From contig NZ_FNFP01000003.1 of assembly GCF_900100845.1 (NCBI RefSeq), positions 1 to 64,000 of the forward strand: 64,000 bases of DNA, written 5' to 3'. The translations under genes and the position numbers were made by a program. This document shows, one piece after another, positions 9,106 to 19,289 of the stretch. Every line of letters starts with the position of its first letter. The first letter of the stretch is position 1. This DNA comes from Natronincola ferrireducens. Lineage in GTDB: Bacteria; Bacillota; Clostridia; Peptostreptococcales; Natronincolaceae. The notes under the pieces were generated by a model. That model did no database searches, had not been told where the DNA came from, and was given only the letters and a program-made list of their open reading frames with translations.

Positions 9106-9372
9106 ATGACGCCAAATGAAATTAAAAGACTTGAAGAATTTCTTGAGGATTCCTTTGGAGCAGGAGTTTACTTTAGAGAGTTAAGATTATCTAATGAGGA
9201 AATGGAATATGTCAAGAGAAAGTATCCAAGAGCTGAACTTAAAAAGTGTGTTACAAGAGAATGCTCAGATGGTAAAATATGGTGGGAAGTTAATCTCCTA
9301 AGCAATCAAAAAAATTTTTCTAAAGAAATTAAAATTGAGAAAAACAAAGTTACTATAGAAGAGGGAGCATAA
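9106..9372 (+). CDS. small hypothetical protein
   Basis: This 88-residue protein is not recognised. It is charged and cytosolic, with no signal or membrane segment. The first half looks helical (MTPNEIKRLEEFLEDSFGAG), followed by a strand-rich part containing two cysteines (KKCVTRECSDG) and GKIWWEVNL. An AAAGGGGGG ribosome site five to ten bases before ATG supports translation. It is monocistronic, between the C39-like gene and a convergent signalling gene, and is followed by a hairpin. Confidence 0.65.
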   Translation: MTPNEIKRLEEFLEDSFGAGVYFRELRLSNEEMEYVKRKYPRAELKKCVTRECSDGKIWWEVNLLSNQKNFSKEIKIEKNKVTIEEGA

Positions 9373-9402
9373 AATTTAAATTAAATTTACTGTTTTTTTA
9401 AG

Positions 9403-9437
9403 ACAAGCCCTTCTGAAGATAATGCAGAAGGGCTTGT
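9403..9437. terminator. hairpin between convergent genes
   Basis: Bases 9403-9415 and 9425-9437 form a perfect 13-bp stem (ACAAGCCCTTCTG / CAGAAGGGCTTGT). It probably serves the small gene upstream and the convergent PAS-GGDEF-HD-GYP gene, although the T tract is weak on both sides. Confidence 0.65.
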
Positions 9438-9474
9438 TGTAAAATAGCGGGCTTTAGATGCTTGCGGGGTTTTA

Positions 9475-11739
9475 CTAGAAGATTCCTATAAATTTGGTGA
9501 CAATTTCAGGGTCAAACTGACTACCTGAGCATCTTAGTATCTCATCTAAAGCCTCCTTGTGGGAAAGGGATTCTTTATAAATGCTGCAATGAGTCATTAC
9601 ATCATAGGCATCAATGACTGCAATAATTCGACATAATAATGGAATTTCATCACCCTTCAATCCTCGAGGATACCCTTTACCATCCCATCTTTCATGATGA
9701 AATAAAATGTACTTAGCGATATGAGTTAATTCTGGGGATGTTTGAGCAATTCTATAACCAATTTCACAATGTCTCTTTACTTCTTCCCATTCCTCTGGTG
9801 TCAGTTTCCCAGGTTTTAAAAGAATTGTATCAGATATAGCTATTTTACCAATATCATGTAATATGGCCAGCAAACCTAATTCGCTAATTTTATCATTATC
9901 GAGATTTAAGCTTTTACCTAATTTTATACTTAATAGCTTCATACGTTCCACATGTTCTTCTGTTTCATAATTTCCTTCATACAATGATTTTTGTAGAGAA
10001 AGTATAATACTACTTCTAGTGCTTTTATTTTCAAGTAACTTATTTCTATACATTTGTTCTTCAGCTTCTTTAATTATATCTGTCATAAATTGGTCTGACC
10101 TGTATTTCACAGCATAGCCTAGTGAAATACTGATATTTATTGGTTCAGTATCCGATTGTTTACATAAACTATAAATTCTATGACAAATAACTCTAGCAGT
10201 TTCCTTATCTGTTTGGGTTAGTAGAATAGCAAACTCATCTCCACCCCATCTACATACGATATCCTCCCTACGACAAGCCTCTTTTAGAATTTCTGCGGTT
10301 TTGACCAAAAGCTTATCTCCTTGTAGATGACCGAAAACATCATTTGTCAGTTTTAGACCATTTACATCACCAATAATAACAGCTAGAGGCATCTGTCTTT
10401 GGGTATCTAGACGTTTTAATTCTTCTTCAAAAAAAGCTCGGTTATACAATCCCGTAAGATTATCATGATAGCTTAAATATTTTATTCTCTCTTCTGCTTC
10501 TTTTCGGGTTCTAATATCCGTATAAATAACGTGATAGCCAGTAATTTGTCCGTCAACAATTGTTGGGCCCCCTCGAACACAAACATCAATAAAGATACCA
10601 TCTTTCCTTCTTCTGAAAGTATCTATTTCCACTGTTTGTTTTTTGTGGATCAAATCATTAATTAATTGACTTTCTTCAAGATATTCTTCACCTATAATTA
10701 GGTTTTGAATGTTTTTTCCTATACACTCACTTGCTGAATATCCAAATAGATCTGTAAACTTTTTATTAATTTCTTGAATATTGTGGTTCATATCAAGGTA
10801 GACAATAGCATCTGGAGAATAATTAAAATGAAATTCCAATCTTTGTTGCTGTTTTTTAATTTGTTCTTCTGCTTCTTTTATAGGTCTGGCATCGGTATAG
10901 ATGGCGTAGCCTCCTACCACTTTGTTATTTATAACAATGGGTACCCCTTTAACAAAGACCTTAATGGGATTGCCATGCTTATCATATCGTAGAGTATCTC
11001 TAAACTTGCAATCACCTTTCTCTAAATTAGCGTAAGTAAGATAATATTCTACTTGACTAAAGGGATCAATAATATCATTTATATATTTTCCCTTGAGTTC
11101 TTGGAGGGTATAGCCAAACAACTCAATAAATTGTTGATTAACATTTATAATATATTTATTTTCATCAAAATGAATGATAGCATCCAGAGAATTATTAAAA
11201 AGGCATTCAAAGGAGTTTTTTTGATAGACCAAATCAGCTTCCTTCTCCTTTAAGCGATTATAATTATCACATAACTCTTCTTCACTTGCACTTAATTGCT
11301 GTAGGGCGGATTCTAACTCATCATTTAATTCCTGTAGCATCTGTTCATTTTTTTTCAGTTGTTCTTCTTTTTCCTTTAAAGGGGTAATATCATGGATAAA
11401 CCCCTCAAGATAGAGGGTATTTTCTTGTTTATCCTTTTTTATATGTATATTTAAAAGGACAGTTATTATACTCCTGTCCTTACAATAGCATTGCACTTGA
11501 TAATTAGAAAGCTTTCCATCCCCTTCAATTTCCTCAAGTAATTGCCAGTGGGTGTTTTTTGCATAAATTTCACCTTCGATATTTTTAACAGAGTGGATGA
11601 CATCCTCTGGAGAATCATATTTTAATATGTTGGAAAAGGCTTTATTTACATACAAAAATTTTCCATCAAGGGTACTGCAAAAAGTTCCAATTAGTGCATC
11701 ATCAAATAGCTTCATATAGGACTTAGTATTTTTATCCAT
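9475..11739 (-). CDS. PAS-PAS-PAS-GGDEF-HD-GYP c-di-GMP signalling protein
   Basis: A 754-residue cytosolic sensor with no membrane segment. Three PAS domains lie at about 10-115, 175-290 and 295-415, the first two separated by a coiled coil (about 118-170). A diguanylate cyclase domain follows with intact WGGDEF (W498, catalytic G499-F503). The C-terminal HD-GYP phosphodiesterase has HDIGK (H628, D629) and HHERWDGKGYP from H681. Both catalytic centres look intact, so it could make and degrade cyclic di-GMP, with the PAS modules setting the balance. The start has GAGAGGTG about ten bases upstream. It is divergent from a chemoreceptor gene; the nearness of the two suggests control of motility, which is inference. 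Confidence 0.93.
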   Translation of the reverse strand: MDKNTKSYMKLFDDALIGTFCSTLDGKFLYVNKAFSNILKYDSPEDVIHSVKNIEGEIYAKNTHWQLLEEIEGDGKLSNYQVQCYCKDRSIITVLLNIHIKKDKQENTLYLEGFIHDITPLKEKEEQLKKNEQMLQELNDELESALQQLSASEEELCDNYNRLKEKEADLVYQKNSFECLFNNSLDAIIHFDENKYIINVNQQFIELFGYTLQELKGKYINDIIDPFSQVEYYLTYANLEKGDCKFRDTLRYDKHGNPIKVFVKGVPIVINNKVVGGYAIYTDARPIKEAEEQIKKQQQRLEFHFNYSPDAIVYLDMNHNIQEINKKFTDLFGYSASECIGKNIQNLIIGEEYLEESQLINDLIHKKQTVEIDTFRRRKDGIFIDVCVRGGPTIVDGQITGYHVIYTDIRTRKEAEERIKYLSYHDNLTGLYNRAFFEEELKRLDTQRQMPLAVIIGDVNGLKLTNDVFGHLQGDKLLVKTAEILKEACRREDIVCRWGGDEFAILLTQTDKETARVICHRIYSLCKQSDTEPINISISLGYAVKYRSDQFMTDIIKEAEEQMYRNKLLENKSTRSSIILSLQKSLYEGNYETEEHVERMKLLSIKLGKSLNLDNDKISELGLLAILHDIGKIAISDTILLKPGKLTPEEWEEVKRHCEIGYRIAQTSPELTHIAKYILFHHERWDGKGYPRGLKGDEIPLLCRIIAVIDAYDVMTHCSIYKESLSHKEALDEILRCSGSQFDPEIVTKFIGIF

Positions 11740-12048
11740 AAATAAAGAACACCTCTCACTTCTATTTTAAAAACAGCTTCTATTTCCTAAATTCATTCTA
11801 CATCTATTCCTTAAAAACCTTTAAATAATTGCTGGATTAAACATAAAAAACTAAATTATATAGATTTCCTTATTTTTTCTATGTAATCAGCAGAATAAAT
11901 ATATTATGTATAAATCAGTATAAGGATTGAAAGATTTTACATCATATGGTAAAATGTAGCAATGTATATGAGTTATTTCGACAAAGCTTTAAAGATTCAA
12001 AAAATATAGCTTAATGCTAAACTATTGAAAATAAGAGGGGGAAATAAT
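11740..12048. other. divergent promoter region with an inverted repeat
   Basis: This spacer separates the c-di-GMP enzyme from the chemoreceptor gene. TTTTAC (11935-11940) and GTAAAA (11949-11954) form an inverted repeat around CATATG, a candidate operator about 95 bases before the chemoreceptor start. No sigma-28 type flagellar promoter was recognised. Confidence 0.35.
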
Positions 12049-13578
12049 ATGTTAAAAGGATTTGGCAAAAAACCCTGTAGGGAAACTGAAGAGATTATAA
12101 AATACGTAGAAAAAGCAATGAATGGTCAATCAGCTGAAGAACCTAATGTTAAATATCCTATCCATGTTACTTTTTTAAATTATTTCAAAAAATTATTTTC
12201 TAACGAAAAACAGATGGCAAAGGCCGCCAACAACGTTTTGGAAGTATCAACCCTTCTAAGCAGCTTTGATGTTAATATGGCTCACATTTCAAGGAAACTT
12301 ATCGGTTTTGCTAAGGAAATGGCAATTCTTAGTGAATCAAATTTAGCCATAGTACAACAGACCACCGCCAGTATGAATGAAGTAGGAAGTACAGTAAGTA
12401 TGACCTCAGAAACATTAAACCAGCTATCGGATTCCTCAAGAAATTTAGTAGAAAGTAACTATACAAGCTTAGAAGAAATAAAAGAAGTCAACGAATTAAA
12501 GGAAAATGTTATAAAAGATGCGAGAATTATGAATGAAAAGATAGAACAATTGGTGGATATGGCTAATAAAGTAAATGACATTGTAAAGGGAGTGGGAGCC
12601 ATTGCTGAACAAACAAATCTTCTAGCCCTTAATGCTTCTATTGAAGCAGCTAGGGCTGGTGAGCATGGTAGAGGATTTGCAGTTGTAGCAGAAGAGATTA
12701 GAAAGCTGGCAGATGATACGAAAACACAGCTCTCGGGCATGACATCTTTTGTGGAAAATATTCAAGTTGCTGCAAAAGAAGGAAAGCAAAGTATGATAAA
12801 TGCTATTGATTCTACTGAAAATATGAGTCATAAGATCGATGGTATCACAAAAACTACAGAAAAAAATGTAGACATGCTTCAAGCTACAATTAATGATGTA
12901 AAAACTATAAATGAATCTATGATTGGTATACGAAAGGCCACAGAAGAAATAAATTTAGCTATGGATTCATCCAGTCAGGATGCAGAAAAACTTAGTGAGA
13001 TGACTTTGATTATTCAACAGGATGCTTCAGCAAGTGCTAAGTATGCTAAGGAAATATCTACAATTGATGATACCCTCTCAGCCACAGTAAAAGAAATGAT
13101 GGGTGCCCTACAGGGAAGTAGCAATGCAATTAGTAATGAAGAATTTTTGCATAAGCTTAATAATGGAAAAACAAGTCACTTGGAGTGGATGAAAACCCTA
13201 AAAACCATTGCTGAAGAGATGAGAACCTATCCTATACAGATTAACGGTTCAAAGTGTGCCTTTGGACATTTTTATGACGCCATAAAGGTAACACATCCAT
13301 CTATACTAAAGGAGTGGCAAAGAATTGACGGAGTCCATAAAAAACTCCATCAATTAGGGGAAGAGCTTCTTAAGGCTGTTGAAGATAAGAATAGAAACCA
13401 AGTTGAACAATTGTATCATGGAGCAGAAAAGTGTTCCCAAGAGGTTTTCAAGTATCTTGATAGGATAATAGAAGTAGTAGAAGAAGAAACAAAAAAAGGG
13501 ATTCATCTTTTTAGAAAATCAGAAGGTACTGATTCTCATTATGGCTGTGACGAAAATCATCACAACTGTAACCATTAA
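12049..13578 (+). CDS. soluble methyl-accepting chemoreceptor with C-terminal CZB zinc domain
   Basis: This 509-residue receptor has no transmembrane helix, so it is cytosolic. The N-terminus has a short [18 protein letters not shown] motif region shared by a clostridial receptor group. The middle is a full MCP signalling domain with an intact hairpin tip (EQTNLLALN then [14 protein letters not shown]), so it should couple to CheA/CheW. The C-terminal part is a chemoreceptor zinc-binding domain: HLEW, the CAFGHFYD motif, and later histidines. An extra tail ([14 protein letters not shown]) adds Cys and His residues. The start was set at 12049, where AGAGGGGG precedes ATG; an upstream in-frame ATG at 12025 lacks such a site. 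It is monocistronic, with a terminator after it. Confidence 0.92.
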   Translation: MLKGFGKKPCRETEEIIKYVEKAMNGQSAEEPNVKYPIHVTFLNYFKKLFSNEKQMAKAANNVLEVSTLLSSFDVNMAHISRKLIGFAKEMAILSESNLAIVQQTTASMNEVGSTVSMTSETLNQLSDSSRNLVESNYTSLEEIKEVNELKENVIKDARIMNEKIEQLVDMANKVNDIVKGVGAIAEQTNLLALNASIEAARAGEHGRGFAVVAEEIRKLADDTKTQLSGMTSFVENIQVAAKEGKQSMINAIDSTENMSHKIDGITKTTEKNVDMLQATINDVKTINESMIGIRKATEEINLAMDSSSQDAEKLSEMTLIIQQDASASAKYAKEISTIDDTLSATVKEMMGALQGSSNAISNEEFLHKLNNGKTSHLEWMKTLKTIAEEMRTYPIQINGSKCAFGHFYDAIKVTHPSILKEWQRIDGVHKKLHQLGEELLKAVEDKNRNQVEQLYHGAEKCSQEVFKYLDRIIEVVEEETKKGIHLFRKSEGTDSHYGCDENHHNCNH

Positions 13579-13647
13579 AAATCTAAACCCATTGGTTCCA
13601 AAGAACATCTAATGTTACAAGGGCAGTTATACCAATAGTATACCGAC

Positions 13648-13701
13648 AACTCCTTCCTGGCATATTACTTCAAATCCCACCAGGAAGGAGTTAATTTTTT
13701 T
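13648..13701 (+). terminator. terminator after the chemoreceptor gene
   Basis: AACTCCTTCCTGG (13648-13660) pairs perfectly with 13680-13692 across a 19-base loop and is followed by AATTTTTTT. Confidence 0.8.
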
Positions 13702-13747
13702 CTATAATAAAATACGTAAACTATTTTACACATTAGTTTTTTAAAAA

Positions 13748-14446
13748 TTAAAAATCAATTTCTACCCGAATCAATTTACCTAATATTTTAATGTCCTTCA
13801 TTTCTTTAATAACTGCTTGGCTATCTGCTGTTCCTTTAATCAATTTAATCTTATTGCCTTCTACTCTTTTTACTTTTCTTAAATAAGTCTTTTTATCATA
13901 TTCCACCAATTGAAAGGTACCATTCATCGGCTCGTGGTTTAAGTAGATTAGACATCTGTCCCCCTTTTTCATTCTATATTCAGAAAGGGTATCATCCTCT
14001 AATTGGATATAGATTAACTTATCTGGATGGAAGCCCTCCACCTTCTTATCAATAATGGGAAAGCTTTTATATCCCTTTCTATCAACCATTGCCATATCAT
14101 AAATAGGGATCTGTTTGATAATATTAGACAATGCTTCTCCCCATTGGGCTAAGGGTTCTACCTCCCTTCTTTTGGAGGAAGTAGTTTCCATAAACTTCTG
14201 GGGCTTTTTTTCTAGTGTTTCCTGTTCTTTCTTTTCTTGAGGAGGTGCTTCTAGCACCATATTTTCCTCTAAATTTCCACCTAAAACCTTAGAGATTTGT
14301 GCTAAAAGCTTTTCATTGATAATTTTTTTGCCACCCTCAATATCTAAAATAAAAGCTTCAGATACACCACATTTTTTTCCCAGTTGTTTAGGGGTTATTC
14401 CTTTTTTCATTCTTTGTTGTTGAATAGCTTTTCCTACTCGACTCAT
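13748..14446 (-). CDS. XRE-family regulator with LexA/S24-like C-terminal domain
   Basis: A 232-residue DNA-binding protein. Residues 1-60 are a Cro/C1-type helix-turn-helix (QLGKKCGVSEAFILDIEGGK). A charged linker (about 70-105) leads to a C-terminal domain of the LexA/S24 fold (RMKKGDRCLIYLN, YLRKVKRV). In self-cleaving S24 proteins the nucleophile is Ser in a DSM-like motif; here the matching position reads EDDTLSE with Thr153, so self-cleavage is doubtful and the domain may instead bind a ligand or dimerise. The start is set by AAGGAG seven bases upstream; an extension to 14518 is open but unsupported. It lies 76 bases behind trmB, probably co-transcribed. Confidence 0.85.
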   Translation of the reverse strand: MSRVGKAIQQQRMKKGITPKQLGKKCGVSEAFILDIEGGKKIINEKLLAQISKVLGGNLEENMVLEAPPQEKKEQETLEKKPQKFMETTSSKRREVEPLAQWGEALSNIIKQIPIYDMAMVDRKGYKSFPIIDKKVEGFHPDKLIYIQLEDDTLSEYRMKKGDRCLIYLNHEPMNGTFQLVEYDKKTYLRKVKRVEGNKIKLIKGTADSQAVIKEMKDIKILGKLIRVEIDF

Positions 14447-14522
14447 ATTTTCACTCCTTATGTAATAATAAAAAGGTAACTTTCCAGCTATAATATAGAT
14501 TATACATAGATATTTCAAAATA

Positions 14523-15164
14523 TTAAATTCGTTTTAATGCCTCACATCGATAGATTTTCATTCCCATGGCAGAAAATTTATCTTCGTATTCTGTAGTAAC
14601 AGAATCCTTTGTTTCACTATGATGAAGGTCAAAGCTAATATTCCTTAAGAGAAGATCACTATTAGAAAATTGATTTAAAGAGAATTCAAAAAGTTTTTCA
14701 TTATCGGTTTTAAAATGAATCTCTCCATCCCTTGTAAGAATAGACCTATATTTTTCTAAAAAATTTCTATGGGTAAGCCTTCGTTTCTCCCACCGCTTCT
14801 TAGGCCAAGGATCACAAAAATTAATATAGATTCTGCTTAGTTCACCCTCGTCAAAAATATCATCTATTTTGTTAATGTCATACCAAAGAAATACAATATT
14901 TTTTAAATTTTTAGCTTCCGCCTTTTCTACAGCCTTTAAAAGGACTTCCTCTTTTATCTCAATACCTATGTAATGGATATCAGGATTCATCTCAGCCAGG
15001 GTCGTAATAAACTGGCCCCTACCTGTTCCTAATTCTACATGGATATTTTTTTTCTCAATAAAATAATGCTCCCATTGGCCTTTATATTCTTCAGGCTGGT
15101 TACATAAATAAACCTCATGACTTAGTAATTTTTCCTTAGCTCCTGGTTTTTTTCTTCTTCTCAT
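14523..15164 (-). CDS. trmB: tRNA (guanine46-N7)-methyltransferase
   Basis: This 213-residue enzyme methylates N7 of G46 in the variable loop of tRNAs, using S-adenosylmethionine. The SAM pocket is VELGTGRGQF near residue 45, and the family signature INFCDPWPKKRWEKRRLTH is intact, as are YIGIEIK and the FKTDNE segment. Length and start (MRRRKKPGAK) are normal for the family. It is the first gene of a two-gene unit with the XRE/S24-like regulator, an unusual pairing that may expose trmB to that regulator. A promoter with an inverted repeat lies upstream at 15204-15230. Confidence 0.95.
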   Translation of the reverse strand: MRRRKKPGAKEKLLSHEVYLCNQPEEYKGQWEHYFIEKKNIHVELGTGRGQFITTLAEMNPDIHYIGIEIKEEVLLKAVEKAEAKNLKNIVFLWYDINKIDDIFDEGELSRIYINFCDPWPKKRWEKRRLTHRNFLEKYRSILTRDGEIHFKTDNEKLFEFSLNQFSNSDLLLRNISFDLHHSETKDSVTTEYEDKFSAMGMKIYRCEALKRI

Positions 15165-15203
15165 TTCTTCTTTTAAACTCCTTATTTGTATTTGATATGC
15201 TTT

Positions 15204-15230
15204 ATTATACCATGATTGGAGTCAATCATG
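15204..15230 (-). promoter_or_regulatory. trmB promoter with operator-like palindrome
   Basis: On the minus strand an extended -10 (TGG then TATAAT, 15204-15209) is immediately preceded by a perfect inverted repeat, CATGATTG-N4-CAATCATG (15211-15230). The repeat fills the spacer between -35 and -10, so a protein bound there would block polymerase. The XRE regulator encoded in the same transcript is the obvious candidate (inference). Confidence 0.55.
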
Positions 15231-15542
15231 TACCCATTTTCCTCATTCTGCAGTTTGGGAAGATACATCTTCATCAAGGATTAAAAAAGTTTTTTTCAGG
15301 TGAACATTAACATAAAAGGAGCTGAAAGCAACAAGAACTAGAGGAATTGTTGCTTCAATAAAGAAAATCTGTTAAAGTAACCATAAGTAATGAGTATGAT
15401 AGCCATAAACATAACAACGAATAATAAAATTAGGATATACTATATAGTGTTGAAAGAAATAAATAGATAAACTATATTTCAAATCCATAAATATATAGGA
15501 AAGTTGTTTGAATAAATACAGATCATAAGGAGGACAAGTTAT
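15231..15542. other. intergenic, no gene recognised
   Basis: An AT-rich spacer between divergent genes. It must carry the promoter for the small gene at 15543; nothing else was recognised. Confidence 0.35.
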
Positions 15543-15812
15543 ATGAGATTAAAAGAATTAGCCGAAAAACTACAGGAGGACTTGGAGGCAGGCATTTTAA
15601 ACTTTATTATTTACCAACAAGGAAGACAGTGGAAATATGAGGTATATGACAGCTGTAGTGAAAAAGTAAATGATGAGGAGGAAAAGAAGTATTTAACTAT
15701 CAAACATAGGGTAGATGATAAAGCCATCATTGTAAATGGAAAAAAGAATTTTAGTTCCTATGATATAAAATATATCCAGAATCAAATTAAAAGCTTGCGA
15801 GGCAATAGATAA
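15543..15812 (+). CDS. small hypothetical protein
   Basis: An unrecognised 89-residue cytosolic protein. It has a helical, charged start ([17 protein letters not shown]), then strand-like sequence ([18 protein letters not shown]) and a second half rich in Lys and Asp. There is no signal peptide or known motif. Translation is supported by AAGGAGGACAAGTTAT before ATG, a near-perfect ribosome site. It lies 19 bases upstream of the YgiQ gene on the same strand and is probably co-transcribed with it. Confidence 0.65.
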   Translation: MRLKELAEKLQEDLEAGILNFIIYQQGRQWKYEVYDSCSEKVNDEEEKKYLTIKHRVDDKAIIVNGKKNFSSYDIKYIQNQIKSLRGNR

Positions 15813-15831
15813 TGCTAAAGGAATGATAGAT

Positions 15832-17736
15832 ATGATAAAGTTTTTACCCATAAATAAAAAGGATATGAAGGAAAGAGGGTGGGAGGAACTAGATTTTGTC
15901 CTGATTTCTGGAGATGCCTACGTAGATCACCCATCCTTTGGAGCAGCAGTCATAGGAAGGGTTTTAGAAAATAGAGGCTATAGGGTGGGTATCATAGCCC
16001 AACCCTCATGGAAGAGTGTCGAGGATTTTAAGGCTCTTGGCAAGCCAAAGCTGGGCTTTTTAGTTACTGCTGGGAACATAGACTCCATGGTAAATCACTA
16101 TACAGTAGGGAAGAAGAAGAGAACTGACGACCTTTATTCCCCAGGAGGGAAAGGGGGGTATAGACCCGATAGGGCGTCTATTGTATATTCCCATAGAATT
16201 AAAGAGGCCTATAGGGATGTTCCTATAATTTTAGGAGGAATAGAGGCTAGCCTAAGGAGATTTGGCCACTATGATTATTGGACAGATAAGGTAAGAAAAT
16301 CCATACTTTTAGATGCTAAAGCTGATTTAATCGTTTATGGGATGGGAGAACGTCAAATAGTAGAAATAGCAGAGGCTTTAGAAAGTGGTATCCCGGTAGA
16401 AGAAGTAACCTTTATAAAAGGAACTGTATATAAAACCAAGGATAAGCAAAGACCCTATAAGCCAGTGATTTTACCCCATTATGATGAAATAATCAAGTCT
16501 AAGAAAAAGTTTATAGAAAGCTTTATGCTACAATATAACAACATGGATGCTATAGTAGGAAAGCCTTTGGTGGAGCCCTATGATAGTTTTTATGTCGTAC
16601 AAAATCCTCCCCATGAACCTATGGAACAAGGGGAACTAGATAATATCTATTCCTTACCCTATATGAGGACCTATCATCCTATATATGAGAAAAAAGGCGG
16701 AATACCGGCTATAAAAGAAGTAAAGTTTAGCCTAGTCAGTAATAGGGGCTGTTTTGGAAGCTGTAACTTCTGTGCCCTTACCTTTCATCAAGGAAGGGTA
16801 GTACAATCGAGAAGTCATGACTCAATACTAGCTGAAGCAAAAAAACTTGTAGCTGAGCCTGACTTTAAAGGATATATCCATGATGTAGGAGGTCCCACCG
16901 CCAATTTTCGTCATAGGGCCTGTGAAAAACAAGAAAAACATGGAGTTTGCATAAATAAACAATGCTTGTTTCCTAATCCATGTAAACAGCTTAAGATAGA
17001 TCATAGGGATTACCTAAAGCTGTTGAGGGATTTAAGGAAGCTTCCCAAGGTTAAAAAGGTATTTATTCGTTCTGGATTAAGATATGATTATCTTATTCAT
17101 GATAAGAATGATGAGTTTTTTAAAGAGCTATGTAAGCATCATATTAGTGGCCAGCTTAAGGTGGCACCAGAGCATATATCCTCTGGTGTATTAGAAAAGA
17201 TGGGGAAACCCACAAAAGAAGTATATGATAGGTTTGTAAAAAAATACCATAAAATAAATGAAGATTTAGGGATGAAGCAATTTCTTATTCCATATCTTAT
17301 GTCAAGTCACCCAGGCTCAACCCTAAAGGAAGCTGTTGAGCTGGCAGAATATCTTAGGGACTTAGGACATATGCCTGAACAGGTTCAGGATTTTTATCCA
17401 ACCCCAGGAACATTATCTACATGCATGTATTATACAGAGTTAGACCCAAGAACCATGAAAAAAGTCTATGTACCTAAGTCGGCCCGTGAAAAGGCTATGC
17501 AAAGGGCTTTAATACAATATCGTAAGCCCCAAAACTATCAGTTGGTTTATGAAGCTTTGGTTAAAGCCGGGAGAACTGATTTAATCGGCTTCGGCAAAAA
17601 CTGTTTAATAAGGCCAAGACAAGAGGTAGACCCATATAAGTCTAATCAATCAAAGGAAAATAGCAGAGGAACATATCAAGCAAAAAACAACAAAAGGCTA
17701 GATAAAAAAACAAAAACTAGGGGTAGAAAGAAGTAA
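15832..17736 (+). CDS. YgiQ-family radical SAM protein
   Basis: A 634-residue radical SAM enzyme of the YgiQ family (UPF0313). The N-terminal region ([34 protein letters not shown]) is family-specific. The 4Fe-4S/SAM motif is [13 protein letters not shown], with Cys307, Cys311 and Cys314. The C-terminal part has further cysteines and a basic tail rich in Lys, Arg and Asn. The reaction is not established for the family. The start at 15832 is favoured over 15823 because AAAGGA lies nine bases before it and only one base before the other. Confidence 0.92.
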   Translation: MIKFLPINKKDMKERGWEELDFVLISGDAYVDHPSFGAAVIGRVLENRGYRVGIIAQPSWKSVEDFKALGKPKLGFLVTAGNIDSMVNHYTVGKKKRTDDLYSPGGKGGYRPDRASIVYSHRIKEAYRDVPIILGGIEASLRRFGHYDYWTDKVRKSILLDAKADLIVYGMGERQIVEIAEALESGIPVEEVTFIKGTVYKTKDKQRPYKPVILPHYDEIIKSKKKFIESFMLQYNNMDAIVGKPLVEPYDSFYVVQNPPHEPMEQGELDNIYSLPYMRTYHPIYEKKGGIPAIKEVKFSLVSNRGCFGSCNFCALTFHQGRVVQSRSHDSILAEAKKLVAEPDFKGYIHDVGGPTANFRHRACEKQEKHGVCINKQCLFPNPCKQLKIDHRDYLKLLRDLRKLPKVKKVFIRSGLRYDYLIHDKNDEFFKELCKHHISGQLKVAPEHISSGVLEKMGKPTKEVYDRFVKKYHKINEDLGMKQFLIPYLMSSHPGSTLKEAVELAEYLRDLGHMPEQVQDFYPTPGTLSTCMYYTELDPRTMKKVYVPKSAREKAMQRALIQYRKPQNYQLVYEALVKAGRTDLIGFGKNCLIRPRQEVDPYKSNQSKENSRGTYQAKNNKRLDKKTKTRGRKK

Positions 17737-17846
17737 AGCTCCAAATAAGATAAGGCTATAAATTAGCATTTTGGGATGAATAAAACTTTTTCATAAATCA
17801 TTGTTTAAAAGATTATGGGAAAGAGCTGATGATGAAAGAGGGAGAG

Positions 17847-17964
17847 ATGAGAAGGTAGTTATAGCTTCTGATTCCTATAAAGGGGAATAGGAAAAATCCA
17901 TCATGATGCAGAGAATATAAGGATATTAAGGGTAGACGGTGGAGAAGGAACTGTAGCCCATTAG
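17847..17964 (+). pseudogene. glycerate kinase relic
   Basis: Two fragments of a GarK/GlxK-type glycerate 2-kinase survive. After a ribosome-site-like GAGGGAGAG and an ATG (17847), a frame restored by one base reads EKVVIASDSYKGE and then hits TAG; this matches the family start KVVIAPDSFKGS. Forty bases later, in another frame, 17932-17961 reads VDGGEGTVAH, the family's ADGGEGT motif. The remaining 1 kb of a normal gene is gone or unrecognisable. It lies just before a hydroxyacid dehydrogenase gene, the classic neighbour in glycerate metabolism. Confidence 0.7.
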
Positions 17965-18117
17965 TAATAGGAATTAAGTCAAACTATGGAAACCCCTTTT
18001 AAGGGAATAGAGAATACTGGGGAAAATACAATGGGCGTACTAGATGTTAAGAATCGACTTCTGGTAAAACCACTGATTTTTAAAAGTTTTAAAAAGACAT
18101 AAAGGTGGGAAAATAAT

Positions 18118-19092
18118 ATGAAAATTGTTGTACTGGACGGATATACATTAAATTCTGGAGATTTAAGTTGGGAGAAGTTAGAAAAAATTGGTGATGTAAC
18201 TGTTTATGATCGTACCTCCTATGACTTAAAGGAACAGGATAAGGTTGTTGAAAGAGTTGGAGATGCAGAAATTGTTTTTACAAATAAAACTCCAGTAACA
18301 AGATATGCTATAGACAAAATGCCTAACTTAAAATACATAGGTGTTCTAGCAACAGGGTATAATGTAGTAGATATAGATGCAGCAAAGGAAAGAGGTGTAG
18401 TGGTAACCAATATACCTACCTATGGCACAACAGCAGTTTCACAAATGACCTTTGCACTATTGTTGGAATTATGTCATCATGTAGGACATCATAGTGAAGA
18501 AGTTAAAAAAGGAGCATGGACCAATAACCAGGATTGGTGTTTTTGGAACTATCCACTAATTGAGCTGGCAGGAAAAAATATGGGAATTATAGGTTTTGGC
18601 AGAATAGGTCAAGCAGTGGCACAAATTGCTGAAGCTTTTGGCATGAAGGTTTTAGCTTATGATAATTATCAAAACAAAGAACTAGAGAGGGATACATTAA
18701 AGTATGTAGAGTTGGATGAACTGCTGTCTGAGTCAGATGTTATTAGTTTGCATTGTCCTTTATTTGAAAGCAACCAAGGTATCATTAATAGAAATACAAT
18801 TGCAAAAATGAAGGATAAGGTGATGATTATAAACACTTCTAGGGGACCCTTGATTGTAGAAGAAGACTTAGCTGAAGCTTTAAACAATGGCAAGGTGGCG
18901 GGTGCAGCAGTAGATGTAGTATCAACAGAACCTATTGAAAATAACAATCCCTTACTGACAGCTAAAAATTGTATTATCACTCCCCATATTGCATGGGCCC
19001 CTCATGAATCCCGTAAACGTCTGATGGATATAGCTGTAGACAATTTAGAAAAGTTCTTATTACAAAACCCCATAAATGTTGTTAATCTGTAG
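18118..19092 (+). CDS. D-2-hydroxyacid dehydrogenase, glycerate dehydrogenase type
   Basis: This 324-residue enzyme of the D-isomer-specific 2-hydroxyacid dehydrogenase family reduces 2-oxoacids with NAD(P)H. The nucleotide fold has GIIGFGRIGQAVAQ near 160-173. The catalytic set is visible: Arg in INTSRGPLI, Glu in the DVVSTEPIE region and His in ITPHIAWA. The ATGYNVVDIDAAKERG segment and overall sequence resemble HprA-like glycerate/hydroxypyruvate dehydrogenases. The glycerate-kinase relic directly upstream supports a former role in glycerate use. The start has AGGTGGG about eight bases upstream. Confidence 0.9.
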   Translation: MKIVVLDGYTLNSGDLSWEKLEKIGDVTVYDRTSYDLKEQDKVVERVGDAEIVFTNKTPVTRYAIDKMPNLKYIGVLATGYNVVDIDAAKERGVVVTNIPTYGTTAVSQMTFALLLELCHHVGHHSEEVKKGAWTNNQDWCFWNYPLIELAGKNMGIIGFGRIGQAVAQIAEAFGMKVLAYDNYQNKELERDTLKYVELDELLSESDVISLHCPLFESNQGIINRNTIAKMKDKVMIINTSRGPLIVEEDLAEALNNGKVAGAAVDVVSTEPIENNNPLLTAKNCIITPHIAWAPHESRKRLMDIAVDNLEKFLLQNPINVVNL

Positions 19093-19289
19093 TTACATAT
19101 AAGTTTGTTGTGATTTATGATGAAAATATTCTCTCAGAATTTATACTTATTCAATAAAGAAGTAGTATATAGTATCAAAGCTAATAAATTTGGCAAGTAT
19201 TAGTACTACAACCTTTAGGCAATATGATGCAATAGGACTTCTCAAGTCGGTAAGAAGCAATTCATCAGGGGATGGGATCTATTGTAGGG

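Noticed and set aside
9106-9372. The two small unknown proteins (9106 and 15543) considered as related paralogues
   Set aside because: Apart from similar size and helix-then-strand character they share no aligned motif.
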